A stretch of 64,000 nt of DNA from Flavobacterium silvisoli (lineage in GTDB: Bacteria > Bacteroidota > Bacteroidia > Flavobacteriales > Flavobacteriaceae). The position numbers and the translations under genes are program-made. A model generated the notes under the pieces. It saw only the letters and a list, made by a program, of their open reading frames with translations. It was not told where the DNA came from and searched no databases. The stretch covers positions 1 through 64,000 of the forward strand of contig NZ_SJPE01000003.1 in assembly GCF_004329815.1 (NCBI RefSeq). Direction: 5' to 3'. Positions 42,601-51,600 of this stretch are shown here, in pieces. Position 1 is the first letter of the stretch. Every line of letters starts with the position of its first letter.

Positions 42601-45102
42601 TTAATAATTTATCCCTATGCCAATACCAAAATCCATATCACTGTCGTAATGAGCGGTGATACCCAAATTTCGTGTCATGATGTAACGAAATCCCGCCATG
42701 TATTCCTTATCGGTATTCCACATCAGATTCATTCGCAATCGTTTTGACAAAGGGATGTCCATGCGCTCGAACTGGATTCTGAAATTGCCGTCATGATAGG
42801 CTTCGAATTGGGCTTTGACGAGCATGGGCAGGGTATATTCCACACCCAAACTGAAAACACCTCGTTTGTCTTTGGTATTGGTTTGTCCAAACAGGTTTTC
42901 TTCCATTTCACCGGCTTCCATTTTGCGATAGCGCCAATCGAACCCTACAAATGGCATCAGCCATTGCATCTTGCCAATATAACGACCGATGTGGGTTTCG
43001 GTTTCGTAACCGTGCATATCGTTGTAGCCCAAGCGCCATTCGGTACCAATACTCCAACGCGTGTTTTGTATCATCAAACCGCCGTCGTTCCCGTTCGTGG
43101 CAAAATCATTTTCGGCCATAATGTGAAATTCCCGGTCATCGGCAAATAGCTTACGTTGTGCCAATTTCGGATTCGGGATTAAAGGATTAGCCGCTTGATT
43201 TTCATACGTAAAAACGCGTCCCATGCCGCTCATCATGTGGTAGAGAATATGACAGTGAAAAAACCAATCGCCTTCTACATTGGCATGAAACTCCAAGGTG
43301 TCGGTTTCCATCGGCATGATGTCGATGACATTTTTCAACGGAGCGTAATCACCTTGACCGTTCATGACTCTGAAATCATGACCGTGCAGGTGCATCGGGT
43401 GGCGCATCATGGAACCGTTGTAAAGCACTATCCTGACATTTTCCCCTTTTTTAATCAATATTTTATCGGTTTCCGAAACTACTTTATTGTCCAAACTCCA
43501 CACATAGCGGTTCATATTACCCGACAATTCGAAGCGCAATTCTTTTACCGGGCCTTCGGGAAGCGTGGTTTTGTGTGGGGCTTTGAGCATGGCATAATTG
43601 AGCGTCACTATGTCGGAAAGCGCATTACCATCGTATTGATTCGGATTGGATTCCGTATTATTTGTCTTTACTTTTTGGATTTCAGGACCGGTGATTTCAG
43701 GATACATGACCACGTTCATGTCCATTTGATTGAGTGACATCTGCATGCCCATATCGTCCAAATCGCCGTTCATTTTCATCATGTCGTTCATCATTTTCAT
43801 GCCTTCAAAGTATTTCAACTTGGGCAGCGGAGTGGCCAACTGTTGGGTTCCGCTTCCCAAAAAGAGAGAAGTGGATTTGGTTCGGTCTTCGGCGGTTGCC
43901 AAAAATTCATACGCTTTACCGGCTTCGGGGATGGTGACAATGACATCATAGGTTTCCGAAACGGCAATAAGCAATCTGTCAACTGTTACCGGTTCCACAT
44001 CGTTCCCGTCATTGGCCACGACGGTAATTTTTCCGCCGGAATAGGTGAGCCAAAAGTATGTTGAGGCGCCGCCGTTTGAAATGCGCAAACGCACTTTGTC
44101 TCCGGCTTTAAATTGCGGAAACTCGTTTTGGGTTTTACCGTTAATCAAAAACCGGTCGTAGTAAACGTCGCTGACATCCATGGCATTCATGCGCTTCCAT
44201 TCGTTGGTAAGTTTGGTCATAAAATGCCCGCTGCGGATGGCTTCGGCGTAACTTTGGGTCGTTCCTTTTTTGATGGCAAACCAATCGGTCGCGTTGTGCA
44301 ACATTCGGTGTACCGTTTCCGGTTTCATATCCGTCCATTCGCTCAAGATGATCGGAATGGTAGGCAAATCATCGATGCCTTTTCTGAAAGTTGGATCTTC
44401 AGGTCTTTTATTCATAATAAAAGAACCGTACATGCCAATTTGTTCCTGCAATTCGGTATGACTGTGGTACCAATGCGTACCGTTTTGAATAATCGGAAAG
44501 GTATACAAATGAGTCGAGTGCGGCGGAATCGGCATTTGCGTCAAATTGGGCACCCCATCTTCTTTATTGGGCAAAAACAAACCGTGCCAATGCAGGGATG
44601 TTTCTTCGTCTAATTCGTTATGCACATAAATTTCTGCGATATCGCCCTCGGTAAACGTAAGGGTTGGCATGGGAATTTGGCCATTGACCGCGATGGCTCT
44701 TTTGGGTTTTCCGGTAAAATTTACGAGGGTATCCCGAACGTATAAATCGTATCGGACCGTTTTGGAAATGGTTTTCGGAACCGTAACGCTTTCTTGTGAA
44801 ACCGCGACAGATTCCGTCTTTTGGGTCATTTCATTTTCGGTTTCCTTTTGCTTCTCAGCTACTGGTTTCGGCGTGTTGTGCCCGGAATGGGCTGTCTTTA
44901 CCTTCGTCTTTTTTTGCTTCACTAAGGTCATGCCGCATTTCGGGCATTTTCCTGGTAATTTGGATTGCACTTCAGGATGCATGACACAAGTGTAGGTATC
45001 TGTTTGCTCCTGAAACCAAGAAGGACTAAGCCTCACTGCTGCTTTTGTGTTGCCCAAAATAACTGTTGTGCTTAACAAAAGTAATACTATTATTTTTTTC
45101 AT
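42601..45102 (-). CDS. Multicopper oxidase with HMBD motif and CopB-like C-domain
   Basis: 833 residues in three parts. After a signal peptide, residues 37-58 form a heavy-metal-binding motif (YTCVMHPEVQS, CPKCGM). Residues about 110-650 are a CopA/laccase-type multicopper oxidase with all copper sites: HWHGLF, HWYHSH, HPMHLHGHDF and HCHILYHMM, plus a Met-rich insert (MKMMNDMMKMNGDLDDMGMQ). Residues about 690-833 resemble the periplasmic or outer-membrane protein CopB (WRLGYNDMHGYETETHIG, GIGIGINY end). It likely oxidises Cu(I) to Cu(II) in the periplasm. A -7 box lies at 45146-45153. Confidence 0.9.
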   Translation of the reverse strand: MKKIIVLLLLSTTVILGNTKAAVRLSPSWFQEQTDTYTCVMHPEVQSKLPGKCPKCGMTLVKQKKTKVKTAHSGHNTPKPVAEKQKETENEMTQKTESVAVSQESVTVPKTISKTVRYDLYVRDTLVNFTGKPKRAIAVNGQIPMPTLTFTEGDIAEIYVHNELDEETSLHWHGLFLPNKEDGVPNLTQMPIPPHSTHLYTFPIIQNGTHWYHSHTELQEQIGMYGSFIMNKRPEDPTFRKGIDDLPTIPIILSEWTDMKPETVHRMLHNATDWFAIKKGTTQSYAEAIRSGHFMTKLTNEWKRMNAMDVSDVYYDRFLINGKTQNEFPQFKAGDKVRLRISNGGASTYFWLTYSGGKITVVANDGNDVEPVTVDRLLIAVSETYDVIVTIPEAGKAYEFLATAEDRTKSTSLFLGSGTQQLATPLPKLKYFEGMKMMNDMMKMNGDLDDMGMQMSLNQMDMNVVMYPEITGPEIQKVKTNNTESNPNQYDGNALSDIVTLNYAMLKAPHKTTLPEGPVKELRFELSGNMNRYVWSLDNKVVSETDKILIKKGENVRIVLYNGSMMRHPMHLHGHDFRVMNGQGDYAPLKNVIDIMPMETDTLEFHANVEGDWFFHCHILYHMMSGMGRVFTYENQAANPLIPNPKLAQRKLFADDREFHIMAENDFATNGNDGGLMIQNTRWSIGTEWRLGYNDMHGYETETHIGRYIGKMQWLMPFVGFDWRYRKMEAGEMEENLFGQTNTKDKRGVFSLGVEYTLPMLVKAQFEAYHDGNFRIQFERMDIPLSKRLRMNLMWNTDKEYMAGFRYIMTRNLGITAHYDSDMDFGIGIGINY

Positions 45103-45145
45103 TTTTTTTATTATTAAACACGAGTTCTCAGACTATTCGTTTATC

Positions 45146-45158
45146 CAAAACTATAGTT
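45146..45158 (-). promoter_or_regulatory. -7 element TAGTTTTG with AACTATAGTT palindrome
   Basis: The minus-strand TAGTTTTG (45153-45146) fits TAnnTTTG, 44 bases before the multicopper oxidase start. The palindrome AACTATAGTT (45149-45158) overlaps it. A separate promoter inside the copper region is plausible, since the preceding gene ends 115 bases upstream. Confidence 0.5.
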
Positions 45159-45216
45159 CTAAATTAGGGTTGGTGCAGCTATCAGATTTTTATAGCCAAC
45201 CCGCGAAAGTTTATCT

Positions 45217-45486
45217 TTATTTTTTCAAAACCGGTTCCGTGAGTTTCATACCGCATTTGGGGCATTCAGCGTCTTTTTTGCCGTGTACCTCGGGATGCAT
45301 GGGGCAGGCGAATTCAGCTTCATGCTTGTTCTCTTCTGCCGTAGATTTTAAAGCGGCTGTGCTGTCATTTTGAGTTTTCGGGCTCTCTATTTGTTGTTCT
45401 TGTGTTGCGGTGGTGTCGTTTTCTTTTGGTTTGCAGGAAACCATAGAGAAAGCGATAAGAGCTGTTGCAATAACTATTTTTTTCAT
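45217..45486 (-). CDS. HMBD lipoprotein
   Basis: 89 residues. A lipoprotein signal (ALIAFSMVSC, Cys18) and a low-complexity Thr/Gln/Glu/Lys linker are followed by a single heavy-metal-binding domain: FACPMHPEVHGKKDAECPKCGMKL. The motif repeats the one at the N-terminus of the multicopper oxidase. It probably buffers or delivers copper at the outer face of a membrane. The preceding DUF3347 gene ends 20 bases upstream. Confidence 0.85.
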   Translation of the reverse strand: MKKIVIATALIAFSMVSCKPKENDTTATQEQQIESPKTQNDSTAALKSTAEENKHEAEFACPMHPEVHGKKDAECPKCGMKLTEPVLKK

Positions 45487-45505
45487 GATAATGTCATTTA
45501 GGTTG

Positions 45506-46039
45506 CTATTCGATAGTTTCTTTTATTTTGCCACACGTTAGCATTTGTGCGCCATAGTACGGATTTTTTATCTCTTTGCTTTCACTGATCCAGGTGGAAC
45601 CGCCTTCGTACATCGGACAAAAATCAACGTACAGTTTTTGTGATGTTCCTAGAGTAGTTATCAGTTCTTGAATGTTTTTGCTCAGTTCTTTGAAAGCTTT
45701 TCGTTGTTTATCTAGCTTTCCAGCATTTGAAACTATTAGTTTTGTTTGCTTTTTGGCCAGCTCTGCTATTTGAATTCCTGTTGCCTTCTGAGCAGCTGTT
45801 TTTTCATTCAAGGTAAAAGAGTTCAGTGTTTTTGTAAATGCATCAGCCAATTGAGCCGTCTGTTGGGAATCACTTTTTATTAAAGCATTTTTAATTTTCA
45901 AATAACCTTCGATAACATCATTCAATGAAGATGAAGTTTGGGAATAAGTGATTGTTTTGAGTTCTTTAGGATTACTGTTTTCATTTTGAGACAAAAAACC
46001 AAGAACTGCGGTCGTAATGGAAAAAATTAGTGCTTTCAT
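45506..46039 (-). CDS. DUF3347 periplasmic protein
   Basis: 177 residues. Signal-like N-terminus (ALIFSITTAVLGFLSQ) and a DUF3347 helical domain (LNDVIEGYLKIKNALIKSD... FTLNEKTAAQKA). The C-terminus carries the metal-type motif YVDFCPMYEGGSTWIS and YYGAQMLTCGKIKE, where Cys and Met residues could bind copper. DUF3347 is often found with Cus/Cop genes and in CusB-like proteins of Bacteroidota. It is cotranscribed with its neighbours (20- and 29-base gaps). Confidence 0.82.
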   Translation of the reverse strand: MKALIFSITTAVLGFLSQNENSNPKELKTITYSQTSSSLNDVIEGYLKIKNALIKSDSQQTAQLADAFTKTLNSFTLNEKTAAQKATGIQIAELAKKQTKLIVSNAGKLDKQRKAFKELSKNIQELITTLGTSQKLYVDFCPMYEGGSTWISESKEIKNPYYGAQMLTCGKIKETIE

Positions 46040-46068
46040 TTTTTTATTTTTTATTAAAGTTACTCATT

Positions 46069-46893
46069 TTACTTGTTTTTTTTAAACGTAAAGAACGTAT
46101 ACTGTAAATTCAGGTAGATTCCGTTCGGTGCAGAACGCAACATCGAACTGTACAATTGCTGTTTGTAAGCCAGGTCGATACGCGCCTGACTGTTGATGAT
46201 GAATTGAACAGAAGGAACCACATCTAAAAAAGACCTTTGATTTTCGTTTAAGGTTTGTCCTACCAACTCGAGCATCAGATTGATATTGGTTTGTTTAAAA
46301 TCAGAATAATACCGAGGATACATCAGTTTACCAACAGACAACGTGTAATTGAATGCCCGATTACTTTGCGAATTCGGAAAAGGATTATCCGGCTCATTAT
46401 CGAGTGCTTTTTCAACACTCAAAGACGTACTGATAGCGACCTTTTTAATCAATTGCGTCGCCACTATACCAACTTCAAAACCCGAATTGTGTCCCATGGT
46501 TTCAATTTCTTCCTGATGAATATCGGCATTATTGAAGCTATAACGTCCAAAGGCTGCCATGCGGAAGTGACTGTGTAAATCGTCGGTTGAAACAAATCGG
46601 TATTTGGCATAAAGCGATCCGCCTTCGGTTTTTAAATCGCTGCTGGTACTGTTTCGGTTGCTGATGAATCCGGAGGCCCGAAGCATCAAACTCTTGCTGA
46701 CACCCCAAGTAATTTCGGGCATCATGTGATAATTGTAACCGGCTTTGTATTTTTCTTTCATCAAAGACTCTCCCAACTTGAAGCCCAGAGAACCCGCCGG
46801 GGCATTGCTGGCCGGCTCAGTGACTACAAACAATTCCTGAGCCCTCATTTGGCATGACCCTAAAATCAAAAGTGCGATAACCAGTGCTCTCAT
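46069..46893 (-). CDS. Outer-membrane beta-barrel protein of the copper operon
   Basis: 274 residues. Signal peptide (ALVIALLILGSCQMRAQ; the Cys may instead mark lipidation) then alternating beta-strands throughout (MLRASGFISNRNST, SLYAKYRFVSTDD, FGRYSFNNADIHQEE, IYLNLQYTFFTF). No family-specific motif beyond 'transporter/porin-like barrel'. Its start is 1 base after the upstream HMA gene's stop, so it is firmly in the copper operon. It may let copper cross the outer membrane or be structural; the direction is unknown. Confidence 0.72.
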   Translation of the reverse strand: MRALVIALLILGSCQMRAQELFVVTEPASNAPAGSLGFKLGESLMKEKYKAGYNYHMMPEITWGVSKSLMLRASGFISNRNSTSSDLKTEGGSLYAKYRFVSTDDLHSHFRMAAFGRYSFNNADIHQEEIETMGHNSGFEVGIVATQLIKKVAISTSLSVEKALDNEPDNPFPNSQSNRAFNYTLSVGKLMYPRYYSDFKQTNINLMLELVGQTLNENQRSFLDVVPSVQFIINSQARIDLAYKQQLYSSMLRSAPNGIYLNLQYTFFTFKKNK

Positions 46894-46894
46894 C

Positions 46895-47407
46895 TTACAG
46901 TTGTTTTAAGTGAAATGTTTTTTCATCGCCGGCTGCGTAAGTGGGATACTTGGATAATGATTTCGACATCCTTTTGTATTCTTTAGCAGTAATGAACCCT
47001 TTATCCATCACTTTGGCTTCAATTTGATCTTTTACCGGATTAGTGGCGTTATCCACCAAAATATAGGTGTGCCCTTTTTGAGTAAGGCTCATTTTGTCAT
47101 TCCATTTCGGATTGTCTAATTTCAATGTAATAATCATCGAACCTACAAAGAATCCTGCCTTTTCCACCCGTTGCTTCAAGCTTAACGGTGTGATTTGATT
47201 ATCCTTTTTCAGTTGCACCGTAAAAGTATTGGTATTCAAATCGGTGGTCACGCTTTCCACTTCGGGCATGGCTTTCAACTGTTTGTTTATGGCGTTGGAG
47301 CACATCGAACAGGTTAAACCGGTAGCCGTGATTTCGGCTTTGGTGATTTGAGCATGGGTTGCCGTGGCGAATACTAAAAGTATCGCGATCATAATTTTTG
47401 TTTTCAT
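46895..47407 (-). CDS. Periplasmic HMA-domain protein
   Basis: 170 residues. Signal peptide (MIAILLVFATATHAQ) then an HMA domain with GLTCSMCSNAINKQLKAMPE (Cys pair about 32 and 35) and VESVTTDLNTNTFTV. The second half (SLTQKGHTYILVDNATNPVK, SKYPTYAAGDEKTFHL) is a short extra domain of unknown type. An exported HMA protein is less common than cytoplasmic CopZ and would carry copper in the periplasm. It lies 1 base after the TlpA gene. Confidence 0.83.
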   Translation of the reverse strand: MKTKIMIAILLVFATATHAQITKAEITATGLTCSMCSNAINKQLKAMPEVESVTTDLNTNTFTVQLKKDNQITPLSLKQRVEKAGFFVGSMIITLKLDNPKWNDKMSLTQKGHTYILVDNATNPVKDQIEAKVMDKGFITAKEYKRMSKSLSKYPTYAAGDEKTFHLKQL

Positions 47408-47408
47408 T

Positions 47409-47879
47409 TTATTTTGAGTTTAATACGTTACTAATTTCCTCTGGGGTCGGATTTATTGCTATGAGCTTTCCGGTTGTATCAAAAAGATAGGAAGCCGGGA
47501 GTTGTTCTACGCCAAACAACACTGCTGAAGGAGCGTCAAAACCTTTTGGGTCATTCAACTGTTGGTAATCAATTCCGTCTTTTTCAATGGCTTTGCTCCA
47601 TTTTTGAATATTGATATCTAAAGAAATACCAATGATTCTCAAACCTTTTTCAGCATACTTTTTTTGCAGTTGCACTAATTCTTTGTTTTTCTTTCTGCAG
47701 GGTCCGCACCAGGAAGCCCAAAAATCAATCAGCGTGTATTGATTGGTATCGGGAACCAATTCAATGGTTTTGCCGTTGATATCGTTCAGAGATAAAACGG
47801 GCAATTGACTGCCGATAGCCAATTGAGCTTTTGCCGAAAATGATACAATCAAACTGAACAGTAAAACACTCTTTCTCAT
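47409..47879 (-). CDS. TlpA-family thioredoxin, first gene of the copper operon
   Basis: 156 residues from the ATG at 47879. The frame extends to 47942, but that extension crosses the promoter, and the signal peptide MRKSVLLFSLIVSFSAKAQ starts here. A single thioredoxin domain with LIDFWASWCGPCRKKNKEL, SLDINIQKWSKAIEKDGID and cis-Pro in EQLPASYLFDTTG. A periplasmic reductase that could keep the Cys of the HMA and HMBD proteins reduced. A near-consensus -7 box (TACTTTG) and the shared element at 47941 lie upstream. Confidence 0.88.
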   Translation of the reverse strand: MRKSVLLFSLIVSFSAKAQLAIGSQLPVLSLNDINGKTIELVPDTNQYTLIDFWASWCGPCRKKNKELVQLQKKYAEKGLRIIGISLDINIQKWSKAIEKDGIDYQQLNDPKGFDAPSAVLFGVEQLPASYLFDTTGKLIAINPTPEEISNVLNSK

Positions 47880-47940
47880 TTTTTGGAGATTTAAATTGAT
47901 GGTGCAAAGTACCGGCATTGACCCAGAAGGGGTTTTGTAC

Positions 47941-47972
47941 AATTCCTAAAATGATTTATAAAATTTTATAAA
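47941..47972 (-). promoter_or_regulatory. Shared bipartite element with 18-bp palindrome, before TlpA
   Basis: aattcct then taaaattttata with the same 11-base gap as at 41941. Here the second block extends to a perfect palindrome, TTTATAAAATTTTATAAA (47955-47972). It lies 62 bases before the TlpA start, with a -7-like TACTTTG at 47911-47905, the same distance as in the other copy. Confidence 0.5.
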
Positions 47973-48183
47973 ACTGTTGTACCTGTTAGTAATACTGAGA
48001 TAAATTTAGACATAGCAAAAGGAAGCCCATCCCACAACTTTCTCATCGTGCGGAAAGGAATGATAAAAAATAAAATACGTAGAAATTAGCCTGATTTATA
48101 AGTAGGCTCAACTGTTGAATACAAAAATAGCAACCGTATTTTCAGTCACTGATCGGTCTCTTCTTTTTAGCAGTTATGTTGAA

Positions 48184-48612
48184 TTATTCATCTGCGAACT
48201 TGGATAATTGCAACCAGAATTCTTCTATTTTGAGAATAGCCTTTAAGAAATCTTCCATTTCTATAGGTTTGGTCACATAGCTGTTTGTGTGATTTTCGTA
48301 GGCTTTGTTGATGTCTTTTTGGTTGGAAGAAGTAGTCAACATGATGACCGGAATGGTTTTCAAGGTCTCATCTTCTTTGATTATTTTCAACACATCATGA
48401 CCATTGAAAATGGGTATATTGATATCCATCAGAATTAAATCGGGACGTTCTGCTTGGCTGAATGCTTCTTTTTTATAAAGAAAGTCAAGAGCGTCTTGTC
48501 CGTTTTTTACCACGCTGATTTTGGTCTTGACTTTACTTTCCTCGAAAGCGTCGAGAGTCAGGATGATGTCGCCTTCGTTATCTTCTACCAATAATATATG
48601 TACTTCTTTCAT
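48184..48612 (-). CDS. Rcp1-like single-domain response regulator
   Basis: 142 residues, receiver only: LLVEDNEGDI acidic pair, phospho-acceptor Asp in LILMDINIPIFNGHD, Thr in VIMLTTSSNQKD and Lys in SYVTKPIE. The FNGHDVLKIIKED form is typical of regulators that pair with phytochrome-like or large PAS kinases. It begins 9 bases after the 1757-residue kinase, so it should be that kinase's partner. Confidence 0.92.
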   Translation of the reverse strand: MKEVHILLVEDNEGDIILTLDAFEESKVKTKISVVKNGQDALDFLYKKEAFSQAERPDLILMDINIPIFNGHDVLKIIKEDETLKTIPVIMLTTSSNQKDINKAYENHTNSYVTKPIEMEDFLKAILKIEEFWLQLSKFADE

Positions 48613-48621
48613 AGTCTATTT

Positions 48622-51600
48622 TTATTTATTTACGGTAAAGTAAAAAGAACTGCCTTTACCTAGTTTTGATGCAACCCAAACTCTTCCTCCCCACATTTCA
48701 ACGTGCTTTTTAACTATCGCCAATCCAATTCCGGTGCCGTCATAATGATCTCTATTGTGCAATCGCTGAAAGATAATAAATATTTTTTCAAAAAATCGCT
48801 CGTCAATGCCGATTCCGTTATCCTTTACTTCAAAAATCCATTCTTTATCTTTTTCGTGTACCAAAAAATGAATTTGAGGAGGCACTTCTGATTTAGAATA
48901 CTTGACAGCATTGTCCAAAAGAGAATGTATGGTTTGTACCAAAGGTGTTTTTTCTATTGTTATTACCGGTAAATTACCAAAATACAATTCCACATTTTTT
49001 TCCTGAATTACTTTGCGTCTCAGTCTTAAATACTCCTGAAACACTTCGTTTAAATCTACTGGTTCGGAAACTTCGGCATATCTTCCGGCTCTGGAATATT
49101 CTAATAAATCAATGATTATTTTTTTCATTCGTTTAGCACCATCAGTTGCAAAATGAATGTATTGGTGTGCTTTTTCATCAAGTTGATCACCGTATTTTCG
49201 TTTGAGTAAATCCATAAAACTCGTAATCATTCTTAACGGTTCCTGTAAATCATGAGATGCTGTGAAAGCAAATTGATCTAACTCTTCGTTGGCAATTTCC
49301 AGTTCCTGAGCATGTTTTTGCAATGAAACATTCAATTCAAATAATTCCAACTCATATCGTTTTCGGTAAGTGATATCGGTCAGGGCGCCTATCATGCGTA
49401 TAGCTTTACCTTTATCATCTCTGATGATTAGTCCTTTATCAATTACATAAGCATATTCTCCGTTCGCTTTTTTAAACTGATATTCTCTTCCCCATTTTTT
49501 GGTGCTTGTGTCTGCCAATGACTGATTCATGGAATCGAGCACCGAAGTCGAATCTTCGGGATGTAACAAGGTAGCCCAAAAATCAAGTGTTGGTTTTATG
49601 GCATCGGTATCATACCCGAACAGCTTTTTAAAACCCTCACCCCAGTATAAAGAATCACCAGTAATGTTCCAGTCCCAAATGGCATCATTGGTAGCTTCAG
49701 AAATTTTTTCAAATCGCTCATTAGCTTCCAGAATTCTGAAATCGGTTTGCTTTCTGAGGGTTACATCTTTGAAATAAACTGATAGTCCTTCGACATTAGG
49801 ATAAGCCGTTACCTCAAACCATTTGTTTAACGTGGGATAAAATTCCTCGAAAGTGACATTCTCTCCGGTATCGATGGCTTTGTGGTATTGTCGGTAAAAA
49901 TCAGAATCAACGGCATCTGCGTAAACTTCCCAGAGATTTTGTCCAACGACAGCTTCCTTTTTTCTGCCCAAAATATTCTCGGCTTCCCTATTCCAATAAG
50001 TCACTATCCAATCAGCATCAACCGCAAAGAAAGCATCTCCGATACTCTCTAAAATTTTGTTCTTTTCTTCGTAAGCCTTCTGCAATCGGAAATCAGCTTC
50101 CTTTCTGAGCGTGATATCTCTGAAAAAAACCGTAACTCCTTCGTTGGACGGATAAGCATTTACTTCGAGCCATATTCCGTAAAAATCTTCAAATGTTATG
50201 GGTTCTTTGGTCTCTAAAACTTTGTGATAATTGTGATAGGAAGGCAAATCAACTGCTTCAGGAAACACTGTCCAGAGGTTTTTGCCCAATAATGCTTCTC
50301 TTTTTACTCCTAAGAGTTTTTCGGCGGTACTGTTCCAATAGGTCACCGTAAAATCGTTGGTCATGGTAAAGAAAGCGTCGCCGATACTCTCGATGATTTT
50401 GATTTTTTCTTCGTAGGCATTTTGCAAATCTTCAGCGGCTTGCTTGCGCTCATCAATATTTTTAAAATAAGAGGAAACCCCGCCACTGGAGGGATATGTA
50501 TTTATTTCGTACCAAGAGTTATTGCCCGGATAGTAATATTCATAACTTTCCGAAACCCGCGATTTGGCTACTCTGCGATAAATGGTTTCCAACTCCGTTC
50601 CTTTGGCAGCTTTTAATTCGGTCCAGATATTTTTTCCTAATACCTCTTCACTTTTTTTGTCTAAAAGCTTCTCGGCTTCTTTGTTGAAATAAGTGAAATT
50701 CCAGTTTTTATCAACAGCAAAAAAAGCATCGGAAATACTGCCTAAGATTTCTTTTATCAAAAGCGAAGTGGCTTTCATGGAATTAATATCCTGCAAACTG
50801 CCATATATCTTGGTACAAACAACGTCAATGCGTTCACTTTTACCAATACATCGCACCCATTTTTCTTTACCTGAATTGGTTACAATCAGCAATTCTTCAT
50901 CGTATTCTACTCCTTCCTGAATTAATCGCTCAACTGCGTTTTGTATGATTTGTTTGCTTTCGTCTTTGTAAAACTCAAAACCACCGCTTAGTGAAGGATC
51001 ATAATCTTCATCAATTTCAAGAATTTCTCTGACTATGGAAGACCAATACATGGCATCGGTTCCCGGTTCTTTTAATAAATCCATTTCCCAACTGCCTATG
51101 CGCGCCATCTTGGAAACTTCTTCGTACAAATTGGTTACCCTTCTTTTGTCTGTAATGTCAAAAACCATTGAATTGAATATAATGGTATTATCGGGCAAAC
51201 GATAAGGCGTTCCAAATCCTTCATGCCATCTTACTTCACCACTGGGCAAAATATTCCTCCATTGGCAATGCCATTGGGTAAGGTTCTCGATTGATAGTGT
51301 AATGCTTTGAACTACCTCCTCGTAATTCCCGCCCCTTTTAATTTGATCCCAAATTAAACTAATGTTCTCTTCGCATTCCTGAGGAGATAGTTCCCAAATT
51401 TTTTCAGAAGCTTTAGAGACCGTTATCATTTGATCTTCCCCATTCGGATACAAATAATACTGAAACGCCACCCCCGGAAGATCGTCGGTAATGGATTGAA
51501 GACGATGTTCAGTCTTTTTCATACTGGTAATATCCTGAAAACTACCGAACAGCCTGATGCATTTTCCGTTGTGCATTTCTGATTGCCCAATAGTCCTCAC

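Noticed and set aside
49700..50760. Repeated DNA segments that might suggest a repeat array or CRISPR
   Set aside because: They encode duplicated PAS domains in one reading frame; no regular spacer structure.
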